Numbered from the stretch's first letter, positions 32,434-41,643 are shown. The stretch: DNA of 64,000 nucleotides from JAVDCA01 sp035293985 (GCA_035293985.1 DATGLS010000054.1:1-64000); one strand, 5' to 3'. Numbers and translations are program-made. Notes: a model not told the origin generated them from the sequence alone.

Positions 32434-32436
32434 GCC

Positions 32437-33663
32437 CTATGGCCGCAGCAGCTCCGGGGGGCGCCGCGCCATGGTCTGCCGGCCGCGCTTGAAGGCGGCG
32501 AGGGGGTTGCGGATTTCGGCGATCGCCTGCTCCGGCGTGTGGGCATCGAACACGACCACGTCGGCGGGCTTGCCGACCGCGAGGCCGTAGTCGGCGAGGT
32601 TGAGCAGCTGTGCCGAGCGCTCGGTCAGCATGGCGAAGCATTCGCGTAGCTCGCGCGGGTGGCGCACCTGCAGCACGTTTGCGTGGAGATTAGCCATGCG
32701 GATGAGCGAGCAGTCGCCGTAGGGCGTCGCGGGGTTGAGCACGTTGTTGCTCGACAGCGAGCAGTTGACGCCGTGGGCGACCAAGAGGTTCGCGTCAGCG
32801 ACGCCGCGGCGGACATTGTGGTCCTGGTCGCGGCCCATGAGGTACAGGTCGGTCGCCGGCAGCACCGTGACGGCGACGCCGACATCGGCCATGCGCCGCG
32901 CCACCGCCTTGAGCGCCTCCGGCCGCATGGTCGAGAGCTTCGCCATATGGCCGACCACCACGCGCCCGCCGCGCCGGTACTTCTCCGTGAGGTCGCACAC
33001 CTGGTGCACATAGAGGTGATCGGCGTTCGGGCCGACGTCGAGGTGGATGTCGATCTCGACGTCGAACTCGCGCCCGAGCTCGAAGATGCGGTTGATCTGG
33101 GTGACACCATCGGTGTCGTAGCGCGGCGCGCCGCCGACCGCGCGGGCGCCGCGGCGCAGCGCCTCGACTAGGATCTCGTCGGTGCCCGGATAGTTGGTGA
33201 GCCCGTCCTGGGGAAAGACGCACATCTCGATGTCGATCGCCCATTTGTAGTCGGTGATCAGCGCGGCAATCGCCTCATAGCCGCGCAGCCCGATGCCGGG
33301 ATCGACCTCGACCTGGGTGCGCATGCGCGTCGCGCCGTGCAGGATGCATTCCTCCAGCGTGCGGGCGGCGCGCTTGTAGGTGTCCTCGACCGTGAACGTA
33401 TGCTTGAGCGGTGCGACGGTCTTGACCGGATTGACGTCGCGGCCCTCCTCGGGCGGGAAGCGCTCGATGATGCGCGACTTGTCGAGATGGATATGCGTCT
33501 CGATCAACCCGGCGCAGACGAGGCCGCCGGCTGCGTCGAATTCTTTGCCCTCGGCTGCGAGCGCCGGCGCGATCGCGGCGATGCGGCCCTGCTCGATGCC
33601 GATGTCGACCGGCGGATCGGCCGGCCGCGTGCTCAGGCGCGCGTGGCGGATGATCAGGTCCAT
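32437..33663 (-). CDS. Amidohydrolase, cytosine deaminase-like
   Basis: The 408-residue protein is of the amidohydrolase superfamily close to cytosine deaminase (CodA) and related N-heterocycle hydrolases. Marks: GLVCAGLIETHIHLDKSRI (metal-binding HxH plus the family Leu-Asp-Lys), DIHLDVGPNADHLYVHQVC with two histidines, VVVGHMAKLS, and SSNNVLNPATPYGDCSLIRM, where the final metal Asp position is N or D. It hydrolyses a cyclic amide or an aryl-amine. TctC and a second amidohydrolase lie upstream, suggesting a small catabolic region for a nitrogen compound. Confidence 0.85.
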   Translation of the reverse strand: MDLIIRHARLSTRPADPPVDIGIEQGRIAAIAPALAAEGKEFDAAGGLVCAGLIETHIHLDKSRIIERFPPEEGRDVNPVKTVAPLKHTFTVEDTYKRAARTLEECILHGATRMRTQVEVDPGIGLRGYEAIAALITDYKWAIDIEMCVFPQDGLTNYPGTDEILVEALRRGARAVGGAPRYDTDGVTQINRIFELGREFDVEIDIHLDVGPNADHLYVHQVCDLTEKYRRGGRVVVGHMAKLSTMRPEALKAVARRMADVGVAVTVLPATDLYLMGRDQDHNVRRGVADANLLVAHGVNCSLSSNNVLNPATPYGDCSLIRMANLHANVLQVRHPRELRECFAMLTERSAQLLNLADYGLAVGKPADVVVFDAHTPEQAIAEIRNPLAAFKRGRQTMARRPPELLRP

Positions 33664-33690
33664 GGAGCTCGTCTCAGTGCATGTTGAATC

Positions 33691-33837
33691 GTAGGGTGCG
33701 CAAAGGCGGCCGAGGTGTTTCCACTATGGTACGTCGTCAGACCCGCCGTGCCCACGCGTGAAGCGCGTCCGCGTGGGCACGGCGGCTCTCACCCTGTGCT
33801 GGAACGGAGGCACCTCGGCCGCCTTTGCCCACCCTAC
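33691..33837. repeat. Dispersed inverted repeat, family A copy 5 (most intact)
   Basis: This 147-bp element has 27-bp terminal inverted repeats (GTAGGGTGCGCAAAGGCGGC... against ...GCCGCCTTTGCCCACCCTAC) with one mismatch. Inside, CCGTGCCCACGCG and CGCGTGGGCACGG form a second palindrome. It has no coding capacity and no clear target-site duplication, so it resembles a MITE. Confidence 0.82.
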
Positions 33838-33858
33838 GGCGGCTACGTCGACTCCGCT

Positions 33859-34851
33859 TTATTGCTGCAGGTCGATCGGCACCTCGGTGGTGATCTTCTT
33901 CCAGCGCGCCATCTCGCCGGCGAGCCAGGCTTTCGCGTCGTCGAGCGAGGCGGTCGGCACGCGGTTGAAATGCTGCTTGTCGAAATTCGCCACCACGGCC
34001 GGCGACGCCAGCGCCGCCGTCATCGCCGTGCGCAGCGTCTCCAGCACGTCCTTCGGCGTGCCGGCGGGCGCGAACAGGGCCTGCCAGGCGAGCGTGCCGA
34101 CGCCGTCGAAGCCGACCTCCTGCATGGTCGGCACGTCGGGATAGGCGGGCAGACGCGTGCGGTTGACGAGCGCGAGCGGGCGCAGCTGGCCGGACGCGAT
34201 CAGCCCGGCGCTGCTCGCCACATTGAGGAAGGACACCTGCGTGCTGCCGCTCAGCATATCGGTGAGCACGCCCGACGCGCCCGCCTTGTTGGGGATGCCT
34301 TGCATCTTGAGGTCGCCGGCACGCTTGGCGAACAACGCCATGTCGTAGTCCGGATAGCTGCCGACGCCGACCGAGCCGTAATTGACCTTGCCGGGATTCT
34401 TCCTCGCATAGTCGGCGAGCTCCGGCACCGTCTTCGGCGCGAAGTTCTTGGTCGCGGCGAGCAGGAACTCGGGGATGTCGACCAGCCGCAACACCGGCAC
34501 GACGTCCTTCTCGTAATTGATGTGCAGCTTGTCGTGATAAAGGATCGGCGTGATCGCGTTGGTGGTCACGTTGCCGAGCATCAGCGTGTAGCCGTCGGGC
34601 GCCGAGCGCGCCATGCTCTCGAGCGCCAGAATGCCGTAGGCGCCGGGCTTGTTCTCGACCACCACCGACGCACCGATCGCGTCGCGCAGTCGGTCGCCGA
34701 GCACGCGCGCAACGATGTCGGTCGCGCCGCCCGGCGCATAGGGCACGAGGATCTTGATCGGCCGAGATGGATACTTGTCCTGCGCGGCCGCCGGTGCGGC
34801 GGCGAAGGCAAGGCAGATGCACGTCAGCAGGATCGACAGCAGCGATTTCAT
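33859..34851 (-). CDS. TctC/Bug-family periplasmic substrate-binding protein
   Basis: The 330-residue protein has a signal peptide (MKSLLSILLTCICLAFAAAP, cleavage near AAA-QDK). The mature Bug fold is marked by YPSRPIKILVPYAPGGATDIVARVLGDRL, GNVTTNAITPILY, and the late PAYPDVPTMQEVGFDGVGTLAWQALFAPAGTP. Such proteins bind carboxylates or related anions; many copies, like this one, are not beside tctA and tctB. The start has GGGAG upstream. It is divergent from the amidohydrolase at 34931 with only 79 bases between, so shared regulation is likely. Confidence 0.9.
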   Translation of the reverse strand: MKSLLSILLTCICLAFAAAPAAAQDKYPSRPIKILVPYAPGGATDIVARVLGDRLRDAIGASVVVENKPGAYGILALESMARSAPDGYTLMLGNVTTNAITPILYHDKLHINYEKDVVPVLRLVDIPEFLLAATKNFAPKTVPELADYARKNPGKVNYGSVGVGSYPDYDMALFAKRAGDLKMQGIPNKAGASGVLTDMLSGSTQVSFLNVASSAGLIASGQLRPLALVNRTRLPAYPDVPTMQEVGFDGVGTLAWQALFAPAGTPKDVLETLRTAMTAALASPAVVANFDKQHFNRVPTASLDDAKAWLAGEMARWKKITTEVPIDLQQ

Positions 34852-34930
34852 CTCGTTCTCCCGGGCGGCGTTGTCAGCCCGCAACGCTTGCGTCATGATA
34901 CATCTTGCCGCGAACAGAGGAAGCACGCCA

Positions 34931-36208
34931 ATGAACGCAGCTCCCGTCTACGACCTCATCCTGCAGGGCGGACACATCATCTGCCCGGCCTCGGGTATCG
35001 ACGGCGTGACGGACGTCGCCATCGCCGACGGCAAGATCGCCCAGGTGGCGAAGAGCATCATTCCGTCATCGGCGAAAAGCACGATCGATGTGCGCGGCAA
35101 GATCGTGCTGCCCGGCATGATCGACACCCACGCGCACATCTATCGCTATGTCACCGGCCGCTTCGGCCTCGACGCCGACATGGTGGGCGTGCAGAGCGGC
35201 GTCACAGCGCTGATCGACCAGGGCGGCGCCTCGTGCATGACCTTTCCGGGCTTTCGCCACTTCGTCGCCGAGCCGGCCGCGACCCGCTGTTTTGCCTTCA
35301 TTTCCGCCTATCTGGTCGGTGGGCTCGAGGGCCACTATTACCCGCAGCTCTATTCGCCCGAGGGCGTCGACGTCGCCGCGACGGTTGCCGCCGCCAAGGC
35401 CAACCGCGATCTCGTCAAAGGCGTGAAGGCGCATGCGGAGATCGGCGGCTTCGCGCGCTGGGGCACGCGGGTGATGGAGCTCGGGGCGCAGATCGGCCGC
35501 GACGCCAACCTGCCGGTCTACGTCCATTTCGGCCAGCTGTGGTCGCTGCCGCCGGAGGGCGCGAACGGGGTCGATGCCGACACGATCGTCGAGCGCACCG
35601 TCGCGCTGCTGCGCCCGGGCGACATTCTGGCGCACCCGTTCACCCGCCATCCCGGCGGCTTCGTCGACAAGAGCGGCAAGGTGCATCCGATCGTGCGCGC
35701 CGCAATCGACATGGGCCTCAAGATCGACGTCGGCCACGGCAGCCACTTCTCGTACAAGATGGCGCGCCGGGCGCTTGACGCCGGCGTGGTGCCGCACACG
35801 CTCGGCGCTGACATGCACGGCTACAACACGTTCCTGCCGCCGCCGCCCGGCACCCCGACCGAGCATCCCGACGAGGAGAACCACCCGTTCGCGGGCCAGG
35901 CGCGCTTCAGCCTGAGCCAGGCGATGAGCTCGATGCTCGCGCTCGGCCTCACGCTGCAGCAGGTGGTGCCGATGGTCACCAGCAATGCGGCGGTGATGGC
36001 CGGAATGCCGAACGAGATCGGCGCGCTCAAGCCCGGGATGGCGGCCGACGTCTCGGTGCTCGACGACCTGCGCGGCCGCTTCAAGCTGCAGGACAACGAG
36101 CGCACCGTGATCACGGCCGAGCGCCTGCTCGAGCCCGCCTTCTGCCTGCGTGCCGGCCGGCGCTACGACGCGACCGCGCCGATCCTGCCGCGCGCGGTCG
36201 CGGCCTGA
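34931..36208 (+). CDS. Amidohydrolase/deacetylase family metallohydrolase
   Basis: The 425-residue product fits the dihydroorotase/adenine-deaminase-like metallohydrolases. It opens YDLILQGGHIICPASGIDG and has the metal site GMIDTHAHIYR. A lysine bridging two metals is probable in VKGVKAHAEIG; then PVYVHFGQLW, ILAHPFTRHPGG, IDVGHGSHFSY and HTLGADMHGY, where the Asp is catalytic. The substrate is unknown. AGAGGAAG precedes the ATG. The next gene, an alpha/beta hydrolase, begins 16 bases after the stop, so the two are probably co-transcribed. Confidence 0.85.
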   Translation: MNAAPVYDLILQGGHIICPASGIDGVTDVAIADGKIAQVAKSIIPSSAKSTIDVRGKIVLPGMIDTHAHIYRYVTGRFGLDADMVGVQSGVTALIDQGGASCMTFPGFRHFVAEPAATRCFAFISAYLVGGLEGHYYPQLYSPEGVDVAATVAAAKANRDLVKGVKAHAEIGGFARWGTRVMELGAQIGRDANLPVYVHFGQLWSLPPEGANGVDADTIVERTVALLRPGDILAHPFTRHPGGFVDKSGKVHPIVRAAIDMGLKIDVGHGSHFSYKMARRALDAGVVPHTLGADMHGYNTFLPPPPGTPTEHPDEENHPFAGQARFSLSQAMSSMLALGLTLQQVVPMVTSNAAVMAGMPNEIGALKPGMAADVSVLDDLRGRFKLQDNERTVITAERLLEPAFCLRAGRRYDATAPILPRAVAA

Positions 36209-36223
36209 GGGCCGAGCGCCGCC

Positions 36224-37045
36224 GTGATCGCAAACTGGGCGACGCTGAGCCAGGCCGAGCGCGATGCCGCCTACAACAACAGCGCGGCGGTGGCGAACAG
36301 CCCCGCGCTGGTCGAGCGGCGCAATGCGGCCTCGGCCGCCTTCCGCAAGGCCCACCCGGCGGGCCTCGATGTGCCCTACGGGCCGGCGCCGCGGCAAAAA
36401 TGGGACCTCTTTGCCGCGAAGAATGTCGCCGCGCCGTGCCTCGTCTTCATCCATGGCGGTTATTGGCAGCGCAACGCGCGCGAGGATTTCGCCTGCTTCG
36501 CCGAAGGCATCATGGCGCACGGCTGGTCGATGGCGCTGCCGGGCTACACGCTCGCCCCCGACGCCTCGCTCGCGGCGATCGTCGACGAGATCCGCCGCGC
36601 GCTCGATTGGCTCGCCGCGCATGGGCCTTCGCACGGCATTGCGGGCGGCACAGTCATCGTGTCCGGCTGGTCGGCGGGTGGGCACCTGACCGCCATGGCG
36701 CTGTCGCATCCGCGGGTCGCGGCCGGCCTCGCGATCTCCGGCGTCTACGAGCTCGCGCCCATCCGCGATACCTATCTCAACGAGCTGCTACGCCTGAGCG
36801 ATGACGAGATCGCGACGCTGTCACCCTTGCGGCTGCCGGTGGTGCGCAAGCCGCTCGCGATCGCCTATGGGACCGAGGAATTGCCGGCGCTCGTTGCCGA
36901 CAGCCGCGATCTGCATGCGCGCCGCGTTGCGGCGCAGGCGGAAGGTCCGCTCATTCCGATCGATGGCGCCGACCACTTCACGATCATGGAAGAGTTGCGC
37001 CGACCTGATGGCGCGCTCGTCTCTGCAACGCGAGCGCTGACGTAG
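36224..37045 (+). CDS. Alpha/beta hydrolase, arylformamidase/carboxylesterase-like
   Basis: The 273-residue protein has the oxyanion motif FIHGGYW and the nucleophile elbow GWSAGGH, followed by a late acid and histidine (DGADHFTIMEEL). HGGYW is typical of kynurenine formamidases and related esterases. The start is GTG at 36224 with GAGGG about eleven bases upstream. It probably acts in the same pathway as the preceding amidohydrolase. Confidence 0.83.
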   Translation: MIANWATLSQAERDAAYNNSAAVANSPALVERRNAASAAFRKAHPAGLDVPYGPAPRQKWDLFAAKNVAAPCLVFIHGGYWQRNAREDFACFAEGIMAHGWSMALPGYTLAPDASLAAIVDEIRRALDWLAAHGPSHGIAGGTVIVSGWSAGGHLTAMALSHPRVAAGLAISGVYELAPIRDTYLNELLRLSDDEIATLSPLRLPVVRKPLAIAYGTEELPALVADSRDLHARRVAAQAEGPLIPIDGADHFTIMEELRRPDGALVSATRALT

Positions 37046-37370
37046 AGGTTCTCGCGCCATCGCTGCGGACCGGCGTATCCGTGGCAAGCGGAATCGATTT
37101 GCTCGATCTTCCGAGGTTGATGCGAAGCGGAAATGACTTGCACCCACATTAGAGGCCGAAACTTGCGGGGGTTCGCTTCAAGCTCCGCGCGCGCTGCGCG
37201 AAATGCGCGGCCGCAACCGTGCGGCGGGGTACGGCGCCTGATAGCTTCCGGACAGCCGTGCACAGACACCCATTCGGGAGTTGGAGCCCGCGAGAGGGGG
37301 ACCAACGTGAAGTAAGTGAGCCCTGACTCGCGTCGACCGGCCTGTGTCGTTCAATTTATGAGTATACGCC
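37046..37370. other. Intergenic region with no recognised feature
   Basis: This 325-base gap lies between the convergent hydrolase and rpe. It contains a GCGCGCGCTGCGCGAAATGCGC self-complementary patch near 37185-37210 and a GAGAGGGGGACC string, but no repeat family, RNA gene or protein-like frame I can support. Confidence 0.5.
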
Positions 37371-38057
37371 CTAAGCCGCTTCGCCGCGCGCGAGCGCGGC
37401 CGCATCGCGGATCGCCGCGATATTGGCGCGATAGCTCTCGGCCGTGCCGCCCTTGAACACGGCGGAGCCCGCGACCAGCACGTTGGCGCCGGCGCGGGTG
37501 ACGACCGGAGCGGTCTCGGGCGTGATGCCGCCGTCGACCTCGATGTCGATCGGCCGGCCGCCGGCCAGCGCCCGCAGCTGCGCGACCTTCTCGACCGCCG
37601 TCGCGATGAACTTCTGGCCGCCGAAGCCCGGATTGACCGACATCACCAGGATCAGGTCGACGAGGTCGATCACCGGTTCGAGCGTGCTCGCGGGCGTGCC
37701 CGGATTGAGGGTGACGCCGGCCTTCTTGCCGAGCGCGCGGATCGCCTGCAGCGAGCGGTGAATGTGCGGACCCGCTTCCACGTGAACCGTGATGATGTCG
37801 GAGCCGGCCTTGGCGAAGGCCTCGAGATAGGGGTCGGCGGGCGCGATCATCAGATGCACGTCGAAGGTCTTGCGGGTGTGCGGGCGCAGCGCCTTCACGA
37901 TGTCGGGGCCGATCGAGATGTTGGGCACGAAGTGTCCGTCCATCACGTCGACATGGATCCAGTCGGCGCCAGCGGCGTCGGCCGCGCGCACCTCCTCGCC
38001 GAGCCGGGCGAAATCGGCGGCGAGGATCGAAGGAGCGATGAGCAGCGGCCGCGACAC
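37371..38057 (-). CDS. rpe: Ribulose-phosphate 3-epimerase
   Basis: The 228-residue TIM barrel interconverts ribulose 5-phosphate and xylulose 5-phosphate. Signatures LIAPSILAADFARLGEEV, WIHVDVMDGHFVPNIS, VHLMIAPAD, SVNPGFGGQKF and DGGITPETAP are present, with metal ligands H and D. The start is taken as GTG 38057 because AGAGGAAGG precedes it; the in-frame ATG at 38072 would add five residues without a good site. Confidence 0.96.
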   Translation of the reverse strand: MSRPLLIAPSILAADFARLGEEVRAADAAGADWIHVDVMDGHFVPNISIGPDIVKALRPHTRKTFDVHLMIAPADPYLEAFAKAGSDIITVHVEAGPHIHRSLQAIRALGKKAGVTLNPGTPASTLEPVIDLVDLILVMSVNPGFGGQKFIATAVEKVAQLRALAGGRPIDIEVDGGITPETAPVVTRAGANVLVAGSAVFKGGTAESYRANIAAIRDAAALARGEAA

Positions 38058-38272
38058 GTGCCTTCCTCTCATGGGTTTCCGGTTCGCCTAACATGCGCGG
38101 CCGCGCCGGGCAACGCGCCGGAGCCCCTGGGCATGAATTGCCGGCACGGGGCGTTTTTGCCCAGCGGAACCCTGAAGCGGTTCAATGTTTTCAGGGACTT
38201 ACGGCTGTCGCCGGCGCGGCACGGCGTTTGCACCGGAAGGGGCGGTGATTCAGATTCCAGTGGAGTAGTGTC

Positions 38273-39154
38273 ATGTTCTTTCTTGCTGGTGCAGCCGCTT
38301 CGAGCGCGCTCGATCTCCTCTCCTCGCTGCAACAGGCGCTGGGGGGCAGCGGCACGGGCGCGCAATCGTCGAACAGCTTCGACGCCTCGGCGACCACCTC
38401 GACCACGTCTGCGAGCACCACGACATCCGGCACCGCCAGCGCCAGCGCGCCCGGCTCACCGCTGTCGTCGGCGACGCTCAATGCGCTGTTTTCGCTGCAG
38501 GGGCAGGACAACGGCCAAGGCAACAGCCAGCCGCTGCTGATGGTCAACGGCAACGCGTTGACCCAGGATATCTTCTCCATGCTCGACCAGAATGGCGACG
38601 GCCAGATCAGCCAGTCGGAGTTCGACAAGCTCTTCGGGCAGAACGGCAACACGACCCAGGCGAACAACCTCTTCGCGCAGATCGACACCAACGGCGATGG
38701 CTCGATCAGCCTGCAGGAGCTCACCAACGCGCTCGACGGTCAGGACTCGGCGGCAACGCAAGGCGCGCAGCAGCAGGGCTGGAATCCAGGCATGGGCCAC
38801 CACCATCACGGCGGCGACGACTTCGACATCGCGAGCCTGCTCGGCGGCGCCGCCGACGGGGGCGCGAGCGCCGGCGCCGGGGCGAACAGCAATACGAGCG
38901 GCGACACCACGCAGACCGTCACCAATGCGGACGGCTCGACCACGACCACCATCACGTATGCGGACGGCTCGACCGTGTCGATGACGACACCGGCCGCCAG
39001 CAGCAGCTCCAGCTCGAGTCAGAACGGCAACTCCAACTCCAACGCCAGCGCGTCGGCGTCGCTCAACAACATCATCGAGCAGATGATCCAGCGCCAGGCG
39101 CAGATGCTGGCGGCGGGCGCGTCGGTCGGCCAGTCGGTCGCGGTCAGCGCTTAG
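38273..39154 (+). CDS. EF-hand calcium-binding protein with low-complexity flanks
   Basis: The 293-residue protein holds an EF-hand pair in the middle: DQNGDGQISQSEF (about 102-114) and DTNGDGSISLQEL (about 138-150), both with complete calcium ligands. The flanks are rich in Ser, Thr, Ala, Asn and Gly; there is a His-rich patch (GMGHHHHGGDD) and a tandem NADGSTTTTITYADGSTV. No clear signal peptide is seen, though the N-terminus (MFFLAGAAASSALDLLSSL) is hydrophobic. GTGGAG precedes the start. Export by an unusual route is possible. It overlaps the convergent transporter gene by 11 bases. Confidence 0.8.
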   Translation: MFFLAGAAASSALDLLSSLQQALGGSGTGAQSSNSFDASATTSTTSASTTTSGTASASAPGSPLSSATLNALFSLQGQDNGQGNSQPLLMVNGNALTQDIFSMLDQNGDGQISQSEFDKLFGQNGNTTQANNLFAQIDTNGDGSISLQELTNALDGQDSAATQGAQQQGWNPGMGHHHHGGDDFDIASLLGGAADGGASAGAGANSNTSGDTTQTVTNADGSTTTTITYADGSTVSMTTPAASSSSSSSQNGNSNSNASASASLNNIIEQMIQRQAQMLAAGASVGQSVAVSA

Positions 39155-40109
39155 GCTCCGGGCTGAACCGGTCGAGCGCGGCCTTGAGCGCGTGCGGCAG
39201 CAGGTAGACCGGAAACTGCGCCATCGCGACGTAGAGCCAGGTGAGCGCCGGCACGCGTCCCCCGGTCGCCGCGATCATCACGCCGAGATTGCGCAGGCCG
39301 GCGCATAGCGCGAGCGTCAGCGCGGCTTCGCGGCCGGCACGCCAGAACACGAGCGCGGTCATGGCGCCGAGCGCGACCGAGGTCGCGAGGGCGAGCCCGA
39401 GCAATCCCGCGACGAAGGCCGGCCGCGCGACGGTCTGCGCCACCACGCCATCCATCACGGCCACCGCGAAGACGAAGAGCGCGATGACGCTGAGCCCATC
39501 GATGCGCTCGGTCTGACGCTCGACCCAGGCCTGCCCGGCGAGACGGCGCACCAGAGCGGCGATCACGGCCGCGCCCGCCAGCATCGCGAACAGATGCAGC
39601 CCGAGGCTGATCGGCGAGAGCTCGATCGCATTGCCGAGAAACAGCGCCGCGAAGACCGCGGCCGTCACCGGCGTCGCCACCGCGCCGGCGGTGAGCACGG
39701 CCAGCGCCAGCGCCGCATCGAGCCCCATCAGGGCGGCGAGTGACGACGTCGCGACCACCGGCGGTGCCGCGGCCTGAAAGATCAGAGCGATGAGCAGGCC
39801 GCGCTCGAGGCCGAGCGCATGAAGCGGATAGCCGCAGACCAGCGGGGTTGCGATCACCATCCAGGCGGTGGCGGCCAGCACGAGGCCGGGGCGGCCGAAG
39901 TGGCGGCGCAAGGCAGCGGGATCGACGCGCAGGAACGCGAGGGTGAGCAGCACGAACACGCTGGGCGTGAACGCGGGCTTGAACAGCGCCGCGAGCCACG
40001 GCAGGGCGAGGCCGGCAAAGAGCGAAAACGCGACTGCGCGTGTGCCCTGCCGGCCGAGCCAGGCCAGGAGCGAGGCGAGGGCGGCAGCCGGTCGCAAAAG
40101 CCAAGACAT
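39144..40109 (-). CDS. BASS-family (bile acid:sodium symporter-like) transporter
   Basis: The 321-residue protein has about ten hydrophobic segments in the two-fold arrangement of the BASS fold. IFQAAAPPVVATSSLAALMGLD resembles the first crossover motif, and GLRNLGVMIAATGG the second. The substrate is unknown; relatives move organic acids, pantothenate or bile acids with sodium. The 3' end overlaps the EF-hand gene by 11 bases, convergent. Confidence 0.75.
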   Translation of the reverse strand: MSWLLRPAAALASLLAWLGRQGTRAVAFSLFAGLALPWLAALFKPAFTPSVFVLLTLAFLRVDPAALRRHFGRPGLVLAATAWMVIATPLVCGYPLHALGLERGLLIALIFQAAAPPVVATSSLAALMGLDAALALAVLTAGAVATPVTAAVFAALFLGNAIELSPISLGLHLFAMLAGAAVIAALVRRLAGQAWVERQTERIDGLSVIALFVFAVAVMDGVVAQTVARPAFVAGLLGLALATSVALGAMTALVFWRAGREAALTLALCAGLRNLGVMIAATGGRVPALTWLYVAMAQFPVYLLPHALKAALDRFSPEPKR

Positions 40110-40207
40110 CGGGATTCCGCGGCAGTGACGTCGGCGGCATGGCTGTCATACCGCGCGCCTGTGATACTGATTTCGTGCAGCGGGTGCCATATATGAGACC
40201 GCGCCAC

Positions 40208-40377
40208 TTTACCTTCCCCCGAAAGGGAGGGTGGGCGAGCGCAGCGAGCCGGGGTGGGGTGAGGCTCTTTGCGTTGATCACATCGTTCATGGTGGGTGCG
40301 TCACCCCACCCCGACCGGCTTCGCTTCGCTCAGGCGGTCGATTCTCCCCCTTCAGGGCTCCTCAGGGGAGGGTAAAG
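40208..40377. repeat. Dispersed inverted repeat, family B copy 2
   Basis: The outer arms TTTACCTTCCCCCGAAAGGG and CTCAGGGGAGGGTAAAG pair with mismatches. Inner arms GGGGTGGGGTGA and TCACCCCACCCC, plus GAGCGCAGCGAGCC and GGCTTCGCTTCGCTC, are inverted. It lies upstream of the DadA-like gene and is related to 8774 and 63411. Confidence 0.78.
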
Positions 40378-40393
40378 GCCAGAGGACAGGATC

Positions 40394-41641
40394 ATGGCAC
40401 GCACGGACGCCATCGTGCTCGGGGCCGGCATCGTCGGCACCGCGATCGCGCTGCATCTCGTAAAGCGTGGGCTCGCGGTCGCGCTGGTCGACCGCCGCGG
40501 CCCCGGCGAGGAGACCTCGTACGGCAACACCGGGATCATCGAGGGCAGCACGATCTTTCCGGCCGCCTTTCCGAAAAGCCTCGGCGCACTCGCGCGCGTC
40601 GCGCTGAAGCGGGCGCCGGAGGCGAACTATCATCTGTCCTTCCTGCCCAAGGTCGCGCCCTGGCTGCTCGCATTCCGATATTGGTCGCAGCCCGGCAAGC
40701 TGGTCGAGACCGCGCGGGTGATGCGCCCGCTGTTCGGCCGGTCGATCGCCGAGCACGAGGCGCTGATGGCGGAATCGAACGCCACCCACCTGATGCGCCG
40801 CAACGGCTGGCTCAAGCTCTATCGCGGCGACGAAAGCTTCGCGGCGACCCGGCGCGAGCGCGCGCTGGCGGAAGAATTCGGCATCACGATCCGGGCGCTG
40901 GACACCGATGGCGCCCGCGAGCTCGAGCCCTCGCTCAATCCGGTGTTTCGCCACGCGCTCAACCTGGAGGGCGCGGTCAGCATCTCGGATTCGATCTCGC
41001 TCACGCGCGCCTATGCGGCGCGGTTCACCGCGCTCGGCGGCGTCATCCTCGCGGGCGATGCGCGCACGCTGCATCGCGACGGCGGCCATTGGCGCGTCGA
41101 CACCGCCGCGGGGCCGATCGATGCGGCCGACGCCGTGGTGGCGCTCGGACCATGGTCGCCCGACCTCCTGGCGCCGCTCGGCATCCGGCTGCCGATGGCG
41201 GTCAAGCGCGGCTATCACCTGCATTTCCGTCCGCGCGGCAATGCCGCGCTGGCGCGGCCGATCCTCGATGCCGAGAACGGCTATTGCATCACGCCGATGC
41301 AGCAGGGCATCCGCCTCACCACCGGCGCCGAGTTTGCCGATCGCGACGCGCCGCCGACGCCGGTGCAGCTCGCCCGGCTGATGCCGGCCGCGCAGGAGCT
41401 CTTCCCGCTCGGCGAGACGGTCGAGAGCAAGCCGTGGATGGGCAGCCGTCCGTGCTTTGCGGATTCGCGTCCGGTGATCGGCCCGGCGCCCGGGCAGGCG
41501 AACCTGTGGCTCGCCGTCGGTCACGCGCATTGGGGACTGACGCTCGCCGGAATCACGGGCCGGCTGGTCGCGGATCTGATCAGCAAAACGGCGCCGGTGA
41601 TCGATCCGGCGCCGTTCGCAGCTGAGCGTTTTGCCCGCTGA
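40394..41641 (+). CDS. FAD-dependent D-amino acid dehydrogenase-like oxidoreductase (DadA family)
   Basis: The 415-residue protein starts with a Rossmann FAD-binding motif (AIVLGAGIVGTAIALHLVKRG) and the second family mark GEETSYGNTGIIEG. The DAO domain follows and ends RPVIGPAPGQANLWLAVGHAHWGLTLA, the usual C-terminal FAD contact. DadA-type enzymes oxidise D-amino acids and pass electrons to the membrane chain. The exact substrate is unknown. It is convergent with the deacetylase gene, two bases apart. Confidence 0.87.
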   Translation: MARTDAIVLGAGIVGTAIALHLVKRGLAVALVDRRGPGEETSYGNTGIIEGSTIFPAAFPKSLGALARVALKRAPEANYHLSFLPKVAPWLLAFRYWSQPGKLVETARVMRPLFGRSIAEHEALMAESNATHLMRRNGWLKLYRGDESFAATRRERALAEEFGITIRALDTDGARELEPSLNPVFRHALNLEGAVSISDSISLTRAYAARFTALGGVILAGDARTLHRDGGHWRVDTAAGPIDAADAVVALGPWSPDLLAPLGIRLPMAVKRGYHLHFRPRGNAALARPILDAENGYCITPMQQGIRLTTGAEFADRDAPPTPVQLARLMPAAQELFPLGETVESKPWMGSRPCFADSRPVIGPAPGQANLWLAVGHAHWGLTLAGITGRLVADLISKTAPVIDPAPFAAERFAR

Positions 41642-41643
41642 GA

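Noticed and set aside
37133..37315. A 60-codon ORF in the gap before rpe
   Set aside because: Weak start context and no family pattern. Also no convincing RNA fold was seen by eye.
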